Shown: piece after piece, positions 1-7,596 of the stretch
Position numbering within the stretch: position 1 is the first letter of the stretch
How the letters are laid out: each line of letters begins with the position of its first letter
Source of the DNA: DATKZB01 sp035528235
GTDB lineage: Bacteria; Planctomycetota; Phycisphaerae; FEN-1346
DNA length: 10,996 nt
Direction: 5' to 3'
NCBI GenBank assembly: GCA_035528235.1
Contig: DATKZB010000093.1
Coordinates: forward strand, 1-10,996
Notes under the pieces: model-generated
The model's database searches: none
What the model was told of the DNA's origin: nothing
Seen by the model: only the letters and a program-made list of their open reading frames with translations
Position numbers and translations under genes: made by a program

Positions 1-1
1 C

Positions 2-2380
2 GTTGGCGGGGCGTCGGCCGCGGCGCCGCCGAAACCGGCGCCGGACCTCCTGGCCGAGGCCCTGGCGGGCCCCATGGCGGGTGTCGAGGACGTCATCTTT
101 GCCGCGCGGCCGCTCGGGCAAGACGGCCACTGGTACGCCAATTTCAGCTACTACGGCCCCGACGCCAACCGCAAAGCCTACCGCGAAGGCGGACGCCTCT
201 GCCGCCTGAACCTGAAGACCGGACAGGTGACCGTCCTCTTCGAGGACCCCAAGGGCGGCGTCCGCGACCCGCAGGTCCACTACGACGGCAAGAAGATCCT
301 CTTCGCCTACCGCAAAGCGGGCACCGATCCGTATCATCTTTACGAAATCAATGCCGACGGCACGGATCTGAAGGCGCTGACCGACGGCGAGTACGACGAC
401 TTCGAGCCCGCCTACCTGCCCGACGGCGACATCGTTTTCGTGTCGTCTCGGTGCAAGCGATGGGTCAACTGCTGGCTGACGCAGGTGGGCATCCTCTATC
501 GGTGCGGGCCCGATGGCAGGAACATCCGCCCCATCTCCAGCAACAACGACCACGACAACACGCCCTGGGTGCTGCCGGACGGCCGACTGCTGTACATGCG
601 ATGGGAATACGTCGACCGCAGCCAGGTCCACTTCCATCACCTGTGGGTCTCCAGCCCCGACGGCACCGGCCAGATGGTTTACTTCGGCAACATGCACCCC
701 GGCACCGTCATGCTCGATGCCAAGCCCATCCCGGCCACCGACCGGACGGTCGCCATCTTCTCTCCCGGCCACGGCATCCGTGAGCACAACGGCGTCGTGA
801 CGATCGTCGACCCGAACGCCGGTCCCGACGACCAGCCTTCTGCGCGGGCGGTGAACCCGCGCGCCGAGTTCCGCGACCCCTATGCATTCTCCGAGGACTG
901 TATCCTGGTGGCGTCGAAGGACGGGATTCTCCTGATGAACGGCCGGGGCGCCACCCAGGTCCTGTGCCGCTCGACCGGCGAGTACCAGTTTCACGAGCCG
1001 CGCCCACTGATGCCGCGGCCTCGCGAGCGCATCATCCCGCCCCGCGTCGATTTGGCGCAGGCCACCGGCCGGCTCCTCCTGGCCGACGTCACCTACGGCC
1101 GCAACATGGCCGGCGTGAAGCCGGGCGAGATCAAGAAACTCCTCATCCTCGAAACGCTGCCACAGCCGGTGCACTTCTCGGGCGGCATGGAACCGATCAG
1201 CCTGGGCGGCACGTTCATCCTCGAGCGAATCCTGGGCACCGTGCCCGTCGAAGCAGACGGGTCGGCGTACTTCGAGGTGCCCGCCATGCGGAGCGTGTTC
1301 TTCGTCGCCATGGACGACAGCGACAACGCCATCAAACGCATGCAGAGTTTCGTGACCGTCCAGCCGGGCGAGACGACCGGCTGCACCGGCTGCCACGAAC
1401 AGCGGTCCCGCACGCTGCCGCCCCGGGGCGCGAACCTTCTGGCTTTCGGCCGCGCGCCCAGCCGCATCCGGCCGGTCGCCGACGCGCCCGACGTGTTCGA
1501 CTTTCCGCGCGACATCCAGCCCATCGTGGATAAGCACTGCGTCAAGTGCCACAACCCCGACAAACGTAGCGGCGGCGTGACGCTGGCGGGCGACCGGGGC
1601 CCGATGTACTCGCACGGGTACTTCAACCTGATGGCGCGCGGCCTGGTGGCCGATGGCCGCAACCAGTTCAGCAACCGGCCGCCACGCGTTATCGGCGCCT
1701 CGGCCAGCCGGCTCTTGAAGAAGATCGACGGCAGCCATAACGACGTCAAGGTCACCGACCACGAGCTCAAGATGATCCGGTATTGGATCGAATCCGGTGC
1801 CGTGTATCCCGGGACCTACGCGGCGCCGGGCAGCGGCATGGTCGGCGAGTACGTGGAGAACCAGATCAAGCGGATCGACGTCGAGTGGCCGGCCGCTAAG
1901 GCGGCCATGGAGGTCATCGGCCGCCGCTGTGGCGCGTGTCACGCCAAGCGCATGCCGTTACCGCTGTCGGCCACCCATGACGTGCGGGGCGGCCTGTCGC
2001 GCCACATGGCCTACAACCTGACCCGGCCGGAGAAGTCGCAGATCCTGCTCGGTCCCCTGGCGGCCGGCGCCGGCGGGTACGGCACCTGCCAGGCCAAGTC
2101 TCCACCGCCCAAGCCGGGCGAGAAGGCCCCCGACGTGTTCGCCAACACGGCCGACCCCGATTACCAGAAGATCCTGGCCGCCGTCCAGGAGGCCAAGAAG
2201 TGGCTCGACGAGCATAAGCGGTTCGACATGCCCGGCTACCGCCCGTATGCCCCCTACGTCCGCGAGATGAAACGCTACGGCATCCTGGCCGACACGATCG
2301 GACCGGGCGACCCCATCGACCCCTATGCTACGGACCGGGTGTACTGGAAATCGCTGTGGTACCAGCCCGTCGTGCAATGA
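2..2380 (+). CDS. HzsA-related multihaem beta-propeller protein (5' partial)
   Basis: The reading frame is open from base 2, so the true start and signal peptide lie outside the window; the first ATG (74) falls inside a region that already reads as mature protein (Ala/Pro-rich stretch, then DLLAEAL). Numbering from base 2: TolB/PD40-type propeller blades at about residues 90-160 (DPQVHYDG, YEINADGT, PDGDIVFVSSR) and 180-230 (RWEYVDR, SPDGTG, VYFGN). A middle domain has RILGTVPVEADGSAYFEVPA from residue 409. Three CxxCH c-type haem motifs follow: CTGCH (461-465), CVKCH (513-517, in a cytochrome-c-like domain) and CGACH (643-647). The layout matches the HzsA-related family of Planctomycetota and relatives, named after the hydrazine synthase alpha subunit, most members of which have unknown function. 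It should act outside the cytoplasm, because c-haem is attached there. It is first in view of a three-gene operon; its stop is 15 bases before the next start. The reaction is unknown. Confidence 0.9.
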   Translation, partial: VGGASAAAPPKPAPDLLAEALAGPMAGVEDVIFAARPLGQDGHWYANFSYYGPDANRKAYREGGRLCRLNLKTGQVTVLFEDPKGGVRDPQVHYDGKKILFAYRKAGTDPYHLYEINADGTDLKALTDGEYDDFEPAYLPDGDIVFVSSRCKRWVNCWLTQVGILYRCGPDGRNIRPISSNNDHDNTPWVLPDGRLLYMRWEYVDRSQVHFHHLWVSSPDGTGQMVYFGNMHPGTVMLDAKPIPATDRTVAIFSPGHGIREHNGVVTIVDPNAGPDDQPSARAVNPRAEFRDPYAFSEDCILVASKDGILLMNGRGATQVLCRSTGEYQFHEPRPLMPRPRERIIPPRVDLAQATGRLLLADVTYGRNMAGVKPGEIKKLLILETLPQPVHFSGGMEPISLGGTFILERILGTVPVEADGSAYFEVPAMRSVFFVAMDDSDNAIKRMQSFVTVQPGETTGCTGCHEQRSRTLPPRGANLLAFGRAPSRIRPVADAPDVFDFPRDIQPIVDKHCVKCHNPDKRSGGVTLAGDRGPMYSHGYFNLMARGLVADGRNQFSNRPPRVIGASASRLLKKIDGSHNDVKVTDHELKMIRYWIESGAVYPGTYAAPGSGMVGEYVENQIKRIDVEWPAAKAAMEVIGRRCGACHAKRMPLPLSATHDVRGGLSRHMAYNLTRPEKSQILLGPLAAGAGGYGTCQAKSPPPKPGEKAPDVFANTADPDYQKILAAVQEAKKWLDEHKRFDMPGYRPYAPYVREMKRYGILADTIGPGDPIDPYATDRVYWKSLWYQPVVQ

Positions 2381-2382
2381 GC

Positions 2383-2389
2383 AAGGAGA
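2383..2389 (+). promoter_or_regulatory. Shine-Dalgarno AAGGAGA for the propeller lipoprotein
   Basis: AAGGAGA ends six bases before the ATG at 2396, directly after the upstream stop. It fixes this start and supports translation of the lipoprotein from a shared message. Confidence 0.75.
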
Positions 2390-2395
2390 CCGCGG

Positions 2396-3292
2396 ATGAA
2401 CCGTGCGACGTGGCGTCTTGCCTTTCTGGCCGGCGCGTTGGCCGCGGCCGCGGGTTGCGGCGGGCCGAACCTCCAGGGGGTCCAGCCGGTGTGGACGGCA
2501 CAGGAGGTGGCCCTGATCGCGCGGCTCCAGGCGCCGGAGTGCGCCCTCGTGGACCGCACCAGCGGCGCCGTCTTCGTGTCCAACATGGACACCGCCACGC
2601 GCGGGTACTGGGCCGATGACGGGACGGGCTTCATCTCGGTCCTCAGGCCGGGCGGAACGCCCGTCTGGATGCGCTGGCAGGAATCGAAGGCCGAGGCGCC
2701 CCTGAACAGCCCCAAGGGCATGTGCATCCTGGAAGGCGTCCTTTACGTCGCCGACAACACGCGCGTGGTGGGGTATCCCGTGACCGACGAGGCCGTGGCC
2801 AGGCCCCTCATGGGCCCCGCCGGACGCCGCCTCAACGACATGGCCTCGGACGGCGTGGCGGTCTACGTCTCCGACACCGAGGCCGGCGCCGTCTACCGCC
2901 TCGACCGCGAGGGCGTCACGCGGATTAAGGCCCCCGCCGGCGTCAACGGCATCACGTTCTTCAAGGGCAAGATGTTCGCCGTCAGTTGGGACCTGCACGA
3001 GGTCTACGAACTCGACCCGACCGGCAAGGGCGACCCGGTGCCCTTCGGTCTGGCGGTTCATTTCACCACGCCCGACGGCATCGAGGTGCTCGACGACGGC
3101 ACGTTCCTGGTGTCCGACATGCAGGGCAACCGCGTGGTGACCATCTCGGCCGATCGCAAGACCGTGCAGCCGCTCATCGCGGTCAGGATGCCGGCCGACA
3201 TCGGCCTGGACATCGCGCGGCGGCTCCTTTACGTGCCGCAACTTGAAGACAACTGCGTTTCCGTCTACAAACTCGAACAGAAGAAACCGTAG
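2396..3292 (+). CDS. NHL/SMP-30-like beta-propeller lipoprotein
   Basis: 298 aa. The N-terminus is a lipoprotein signal: MNRATWR, a hydrophobic stretch (LAFLAGALAAAA), then AAGC with Cys21 as the probable lipidated residue. Ala at -3 is permitted but less usual than Leu. The rest is built from repeated blades of the type x-G-x-x-(Y/F)-V-(A/S)-(D/N): AVFVSNMD, GVLYVADN, AVYVSDTEAG, KMFAVSWD, TFLVSDMQGN and LLYVPQLEDN. This fits a six-bladed NHL or SMP-30/gluconolactonase-like propeller. There is no CxxCH and no obvious catalytic motif, so a binding or scaffold role is as likely as an enzyme. It sits between two HzsA-related haem proteins, 15 bases after one and 26 before the next, on the same strand. 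It may therefore be an envelope-anchored partner of them; that role is inference. Confidence 0.85.
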   Translation: MNRATWRLAFLAGALAAAAGCGGPNLQGVQPVWTAQEVALIARLQAPECALVDRTSGAVFVSNMDTATRGYWADDGTGFISVLRPGGTPVWMRWQESKAEAPLNSPKGMCILEGVLYVADNTRVVGYPVTDEAVARPLMGPAGRRLNDMASDGVAVYVSDTEAGAVYRLDREGVTRIKAPAGVNGITFFKGKMFAVSWDLHEVYELDPTGKGDPVPFGLAVHFTTPDGIEVLDDGTFLVSDMQGNRVVTISADRKTVQPLIAVRMPADIGLDIARRLLYVPQLEDNCVSVYKLEQKKP

Positions 3293-3318
3293 ACCGGGCG
3301 TCAGGGAGGGGTGGTGGG

Positions 3319-5874
3319 ATGGCTGGACTTTGGCGACACGCCCTCGTGCGCCTCCTTGCGGTCTGCGTGGTGGCGCTTCTGGCCGGTCGGGCGCCTGCGG
3401 CCGCGACTGAGGAGCCGCGCGAGCAGGCTCGCCGCCAGGTCACAGGGGCGGCGCGGTCGCTTCGGCGGGCGATAGAGGACCTGGCCGAGACGTTCCCCGG
3501 GCGTTACGCCGGCAAGGAGTTCCTCGACCGCTTGGCCGAACTCACCGCCCGGATCGAGAAGGCGCCGGTCGACTCGCTCGAACCCCTTCGGGTCGAACTC
3601 GAGCGGCTGCGGCGCGAGGCCCTCCTGGCCAACCCGCTCGTCAGCGGCCGGCCCATCGTGTTCGTCGTGCGGCAGCAGTACCGGCCCGACCACCATAACA
3701 CCGCCACGATGTTCCAGACGGGCGAGATCAACACCGGTTCGTTCCGGGGCGGGGGAGCGGTCAAGACCATCGACCTGGCGCGCGGCGGCCAGGTCCGGAC
3801 GCTGCTGGAAGTGTCCAAGGGCGTGGCGCGCGACCCCGACGTCCGTTTCGACGGCCGCCGCATCCTCTTCTCGATGCGCCGCGACCCGGCCGACGACTAC
3901 CATCTCTACGAGATGAACGCCGACGGGACGGGCCTGAAGCAACTGACCTTTCTGCCCGGCATCTGCGACATCGACCCGTGCTGGCTGCCCGACGGGCGAA
4001 TCGCCTTCACCTCCACCCGCGAGCCCAAGTACTGCATGTGCAACCGCCACATCATGGGCAACCTCTTTCGGATGGACGCCGACGGGGCCAACATCCATCA
4101 GATCGGTCGCAGCACCTTGCACGAAGGCCATGCCACGCTCACGCCCGAGGGCACCCTCCTGTATGACCGGTGGGAGTACGTCGACCGCAACTTCGGCGAC
4201 GCCCAAGGCGTCTGGACGTGTAACCCCGACGGCACGAACCACGCCGTTTACTTCGGCAACAACACGAGTTCGCCGGGCGCCATCCTCGATGCCCGTGCCA
4301 TCGCGGGTGCCGACCGGTTCGTCGCCACGTTCTCCTCGTGTCACGATCGCCCGTGGGGCGCCCTGGCCATCGTCGACCGGTCGCGCGGCATCGACGGCAA
4401 GGCCCCCGTGGTGCAGACGTGGCCGCCCGAGGCGATCGACCTCGTCATGGTCGGCGGCTACGATGCGTTCACCCGCATACCGGCCAAGTACGAGGACCCA
4501 TACCCGCTCGACGACCCGGCGGCGCCGGCGTCGGCGGGCAAGTATTTTCTGTGCTCGCGTCAGGTCGAGGGCGAGCAGATGGGCATCTTCCTGGTCGACG
4601 TCTTCGGCAACGAGTTGCTCGTGCACACCGAGGCGCCCGGGTGCTTTGACCCGATGCCGCTCGGCCCGCGCCCCCGGCCGCCGGCTGCTCCCGACCGCAT
4701 CGACCTGACCCAGGCCAACGGTTACTTCTACGTGCACGACGTCTACGTGGGCACGGGCATGGACCGCGTCAAGCCCGGCACCGTCAAGTACCTGCGCGTG
4801 GTCGAGTCGCCCGAGAAGCGGTTCTGGACGCACCCCGACTGGCAAGGCAGCGGCACCCAGGCGCCGGGCATGGCCTGGGACGATTTCAACAACAAGCGCA
4901 TCCTCGGCACCGTGCCGGTGGCCGACGACGGGTCGGCCTACTTCGCCGTGCCGGCCGACCGGTTCGTCTATTTCCAGTTGCTCGATGCCGACGGCATGAT
5001 GGTCCAGTCGATGCGCAGCGGGACGATTTGCCGGCCGGGCGAGACGGCCGGGTGCGTCGGCTGCCACGAGAACCGCCAGTCCGCCGTGCCCAACCGCCCC
5101 AAACGCGCCCTGGGCCGCGCGCCCGACGCCCTGCGCCCCTGGCACGGCCGGCCGCGCCTCTTCAGTTACCGGGCCGAGGTCCAGCCCGTCTTCGACCGGT
5201 ACTGCGTCCGATGCCACGACGTCGGCGGCAAGGGCGCGGGGAAGGTCATCCTGTCGGGCGACCTCGACCGGTGCTTCAACTTCTCGTACATGGAACTCAG
5301 GCGGAAGAACCTGGTGCGCGTCGTCGGGGCAGGCCCCCCCGAAGTCCAGATGCCGTATTCCTGGGGCTCGCACGCCAGCAAACTGGTCAAGGTCCTCCGC
5401 AAAGGGCACAACGACGTCCGTCTCGATGCCGAGGCCCTCGACCGCATCGTGACCTGGATCGACATCAACGCGCCCTATTATCCGTCGTACGCCAGCGCGT
5501 ACCCGCAGAATCTTTACGGGCGCTGCCCCCTGGACGCGAAGCAGTTGGCGCGGCTGTCTAAACTGGTAGGCACCAACCTGGCGGGCCGCCACCACGAGCC
5601 GAGCGTCAGTTTCTCTCGCCCCCAGGTCAGTCCGTGCCTGGCGCCGCTGAAGGAGAAGGGCGGCCCGGTGTACGACGAGGCCCTGGCCATCATCCGCGCC
5701 GGAGGAGATGGGCTGGCCAAGCGGCCGCGGATGGACATGGCCGAGGCCGCCCTCGACGGCGTCGATGCCGAGCGCGACGCCAAGTACCTCCGCCTGGCCC
5801 AGCGCGAGGCCGAGGCACGCAAGGCCATCCTCGATGGCCGCAAGTGCTACGACGCGCCGCCCGCCGGCGAATAG
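3319..5874 (+). CDS. HzsA-related dihaem beta-propeller protein
   Basis: 851 aa, complete. The ATG follows GGGAGG about nine bases upstream. Residues 1-29 form a Sec-type signal peptide (Arg near the start, hydrophobic VRLLAVCVVALLAG, then APAAA). Residues 30-105 are highly charged and helical, possibly a coiled coil; this part is not visible in the first paralogue. The propeller covers about 107-400 (DPDVRFDG, YEMNADGTG, LPDGRIAFTSTR, RWEYVDR, NPDGTN, VYFGNN). RILGTVPVADDGSAYFAVPA starts at 527. CVGCH (579-583) and CVRCH (629-633) are c-haem sites, 50 residues apart, against 52 in the first paralogue. The third, C-terminal CxxCH of that paralogue is absent; a charged helical tail (DAKYLRLAQREAEARKAIL) takes its place. 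The C-M-C-N-R-H stretch near residue 239 is odd but does not fit CxxCH. Exported redox or ligand-binding protein of unknown substrate. Confidence 0.9.
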   Translation: MAGLWRHALVRLLAVCVVALLAGRAPAAATEEPREQARRQVTGAARSLRRAIEDLAETFPGRYAGKEFLDRLAELTARIEKAPVDSLEPLRVELERLRREALLANPLVSGRPIVFVVRQQYRPDHHNTATMFQTGEINTGSFRGGGAVKTIDLARGGQVRTLLEVSKGVARDPDVRFDGRRILFSMRRDPADDYHLYEMNADGTGLKQLTFLPGICDIDPCWLPDGRIAFTSTREPKYCMCNRHIMGNLFRMDADGANIHQIGRSTLHEGHATLTPEGTLLYDRWEYVDRNFGDAQGVWTCNPDGTNHAVYFGNNTSSPGAILDARAIAGADRFVATFSSCHDRPWGALAIVDRSRGIDGKAPVVQTWPPEAIDLVMVGGYDAFTRIPAKYEDPYPLDDPAAPASAGKYFLCSRQVEGEQMGIFLVDVFGNELLVHTEAPGCFDPMPLGPRPRPPAAPDRIDLTQANGYFYVHDVYVGTGMDRVKPGTVKYLRVVESPEKRFWTHPDWQGSGTQAPGMAWDDFNNKRILGTVPVADDGSAYFAVPADRFVYFQLLDADGMMVQSMRSGTICRPGETAGCVGCHENRQSAVPNRPKRALGRAPDALRPWHGRPRLFSYRAEVQPVFDRYCVRCHDVGGKGAGKVILSGDLDRCFNFSYMELRRKNLVRVVGAGPPEVQMPYSWGSHASKLVKVLRKGHNDVRLDAEALDRIVTWIDINAPYYPSYASAYPQNLYGRCPLDAKQLARLSKLVGTNLAGRHHEPSVSFSRPQVSPCLAPLKEKGGPVYDEALAIIRAGGDGLAKRPRMDMAEAALDGVDAERDAKYLRLAQREAEARKAILDGRKCYDAPPAGE

Positions 5875-5913
5875 GCCTGCAACGCCATTTGCGCGGCGGC
5901 CTTCCCAGAGCCT

Positions 5914-5930
5914 GCCCGCCTTGGGCGGGC
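5914..5930. repeat. Short GC hairpin GCCCGCC-TTG-GGCGGGC
   Basis: A perfect 7-bp stem with a 3-base loop, 40 bases after the stop at 5874. It has no T-tract, so it is only a weak terminator candidate. A wider inverted repeat (GCGGCGGC at 5893-5900 and GCCGCCGC at 5929-5936) encloses it and would compete with it. Confidence 0.5.
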
Positions 5931-5956
5931 CGCCGCGACCGGGCCTGACGCATGTT

Positions 5957-5982
5957 CCTGGCGGCCTAGGAAGGCCGCCAGG
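5957..5982. terminator. Perfect 11-bp hairpin between convergent genes
   Basis: CCTGGCGGCCT, loop AGGA, then the exact complement AGGCCGCCAGG. It lies in the 252-base gap between the end of the second haem protein gene and the end of the minus-strand RidA-like gene, a natural place for a bidirectional terminator. Neither side has a clear T-run, so it may instead be a dispersed palindromic element. Confidence 0.5.
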
Positions 5983-6126
5983 CGGGATGAAACAGCGAAG
6001 TAGCGTGGCAGGAGTAGGCTGGGCCGTTGTGTCTCCCGTCCGATGGAAACACCTGTCGGGTGAATTCGGCCATGGGGCGCGCGCACGCGTTAGCCGGCGG
6101 GTGGGTGGGGAAACCGGGCCAGGCCG

Positions 6127-7221
6127 TTACAGCACCTTGGCGCCCGGACAGGCCGTGGCCTCGACCTCGAAAAGCAGGTCGTCGCGGCACACGTCGCTGA
6201 CGACCGAGATGCAGGGCCAACCCAGGCCGGCCCAGTCGCGGTGGAATATCTCCTGAACGGCCGGCGTCTTCGAATACACGAACGCGTAGACGACGTCGGC
6301 GTCGGTGCAGCCCGTGTCGCGCAGCACCGCCTGGACGTTGGCCACGGTCATGTCGACCTGGCCCTTCAGGTCGTCCACGTGCCGCGTCACTCCGGCCTCG
6401 TCGATGGCGGCCGTGCCCGAGACATAGACCGTCTTGCCGGCCGGCGTCACGGCCCTCGAGGCACGGGAGAACGCCGAGCCGTACTCCAGCGGCGGCTGCT
6501 GCATGCCCGCGGCGCGGAAGTACTCGACCGAGGCGCCCTTGCCGGTGGTCGCGATCACGTCCAGGGCACAGTGGGCCTCGCCCGCCGGACCGACGCCGAT
6601 GCCCGTGCTGGCCGGCAGGCGATTCTCGTGGCGCCCGCCCTCGATGATGCCGCATTCACGGAAGAACCGGCTCCGCACGGCATTGAAACCGTCGTACCAC
6701 GCCAGGATGCCCTTGAGCCAGAGCCACGTCCTGGCGACGGCACACATGTTGGTGCCCATCTGATGGAGAATCGAATCGGCCCGCGCGAAAATGGCCTGGG
6801 CCTGGTCCGTGTTAGCTCCCTGGCCCGGCGCCGCGAGGCCCGAGAGGGCGATGTAACCCAGGTCGCCCGTGTTGACGAAGCGGCCGCACACCGAGTCGCC
6901 GTACCGGATGGGCTCGGGAAGGTGCTGCCCGGCAATCGCATGGATCTGCACGCCGCTGATGCCGCCCAGCGGGCCGGCCGGCACGGCCAGCAGCAGGGGC
7001 GGAATGCCGTCATCCAGGTCGCCGTAGACCGCTGCACGCACCGGCAACGCCTCTCGCATGGCCTCCTCGGTGCCGAAGATACGCTCCTGGAGGATGTGGG
7101 CACCGTGCCGGCGCAGGATCTCGCCGACTTCCGAGAAAAGCGCCGTGGCCTGGTCTCTAACCGACGGTGCCTTCGCGGGGGTGGCCGTGATGAATACCTC
7201 GGCATCCCCGTTGGACCGCAT
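6127..7221 (-). CDS. Tandem RidA/YjgF-domain protein, chorismatase-like architecture
   Basis: 364 aa from the ATG at 7221 (371 if the ATC at 7242 is used). The N-terminal half (AEVFITATPAK, SEVGEILRRHGAHILQERIFGT, RAAVYGDLDD) and the C-terminal half (KTVYVSGTAAIDEAG, GQVDMTVANVQAVLRDTGC, DVVYAFVYSK, LLFEVEATAC) each read as a RidA/YjgF trimer-barrel domain. A conserved-looking ASTGIG stretch lies between them. Double YjgF-fold proteins of about 340-380 aa include the FkbO/Hyg5/XanB2 chorismatases, and the VCRDDLLFEVE tail recalls that group, but I cannot confirm it. The Arg that binds carboxylates in classic RidA (in PARSCVEV) is not conserved here (WPCISVV), so plain imine deaminase activity is doubtful. 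The gene stands alone on the minus strand, convergent with the haem operon. The longest frame opens at a TTG (7326), which has no Shine-Dalgarno. Confidence 0.7.
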   Translation of the reverse strand: MRSNGDAEVFITATPAKAPSVRDQATALFSEVGEILRRHGAHILQERIFGTEEAMREALPVRAAVYGDLDDGIPPLLLAVPAGPLGGISGVQIHAIAGQHLPEPIRYGDSVCGRFVNTGDLGYIALSGLAAPGQGANTDQAQAIFARADSILHQMGTNMCAVARTWLWLKGILAWYDGFNAVRSRFFRECGIIEGGRHENRLPASTGIGVGPAGEAHCALDVIATTGKGASVEYFRAAGMQQPPLEYGSAFSRASRAVTPAGKTVYVSGTAAIDEAGVTRHVDDLKGQVDMTVANVQAVLRDTGCTDADVVYAFVYSKTPAVQEIFHRDWAGLGWPCISVVSDVCRDDLLFEVEATACPGAKVL

Positions 7222-7248
7222 GATGCGCGCCTGGATTGGGATGGCTGA

Positions 7249-7257
7249 TCTCCTCTC
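7249..7257 (-). promoter_or_regulatory. Shine-Dalgarno GAGAGGAGA placed before an ATC codon
   Basis: On the minus strand GAGAGGAGA is followed by TCAGCC and an in-frame ATC at 7242-7240. That six-base spacing is ideal for starting at the ATC. The nearest in-frame ATG (7221) is about 27 bases away and has only a weak CAGG upstream. Start choice for the RidA-like gene is therefore open. Confidence 0.5.
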
Positions 7258-7352
7258 GGGCGAAAAGGTGACCCCGCAGCCGTAACGGCGGGGCCCCGTC
7301 TCGTCCCCGTCCTTTACTGAGACCAAACTCTGCCGGTGGACAAAAGTAACGC

Positions 7353-7368
7353 GGGAATAATTATTCCC
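7353..7368. promoter_or_regulatory. 16-bp perfect palindrome GGGAATAA/TTATTCCC, possible operator
   Basis: An AT-rich perfect palindrome in otherwise very GC-rich DNA, about 110-145 bases upstream of the candidate starts of the minus-strand RidA-like gene. Its size and symmetry suit a dimeric regulator. I see no good -35/-10 pair next to it. Confidence 0.4.
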
Positions 7369-7490
7369 CGTCGATGGGGCGGCGGACGGGGACCGATGAT
7401 GTCAATGCCCGGGCGGCCCCGACTATTGCCCTGAATCGTGCAGCGGAGCGTCGGGAAGGGTCGTTCTCTGGCGGGAAGGGCGCCTCCGGC

Positions 7491-7531
7491 CAAAAGGGAA
7501 ACCGCGTTGGCGCTAGCACCAACGCGGTTTC
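7491..7531 (-). terminator. Rho-independent terminator of the tRNA transcription unit
   Basis: On the minus strand, GAAACCGCGTTGG (complement of 7519-7531), an 8-base loop and the exact complement CCAACGCGGTTTC (complement of 7498-7510) form a 13-bp stem, followed by CCTTTTG. It starts 11 bases after the encoded CCA of the tRNA fragment, as a native tRNA terminator would. Its survival shows that the left flank is the original chromosome. Confidence 0.8.
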
Positions 7532-7542
7532 TACATGTCTAG

Positions 7543-7594
<52 letters not shown>

Positions 7595-7596
7595 TC

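Noticed and set aside
1958..3241. Minus-strand open frame of 427 codons across the first gene and the lipoprotein gene
   Set aside because: It spans two real plus-strand genes and their junction, with no domain and no Shine-Dalgarno logic.
3301..5595. Long minus-strand open frame (about 764 codons) opposite the second haem protein gene
   Set aside because: It is the antisense shadow of a clearly coding gene in GC-rich DNA; the translation is Val/Arg/Gly/His-rich with no recognisable domain.
2..5874. Anammox hydrazine synthase operon
   Set aside because: Only the HzsA-like architecture is shared; there are no HzsB or HzsC homologues next to it, and the family is widespread in non-anammox Planctomycetota.
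6241..7248. Plus-strand open frame opposite the RidA-like gene
   Set aside because: The minus-strand product has recognisable YjgF-type halves; the plus-strand product has only Arg/Val/Gly-rich filler.
7222..7326. TTG at 7326 as the start of the RidA-like gene
   Set aside because: No Shine-Dalgarno precedes it and the added 35 residues are unlike a RidA domain, whereas a good ribosome site lies at 7249-7257.
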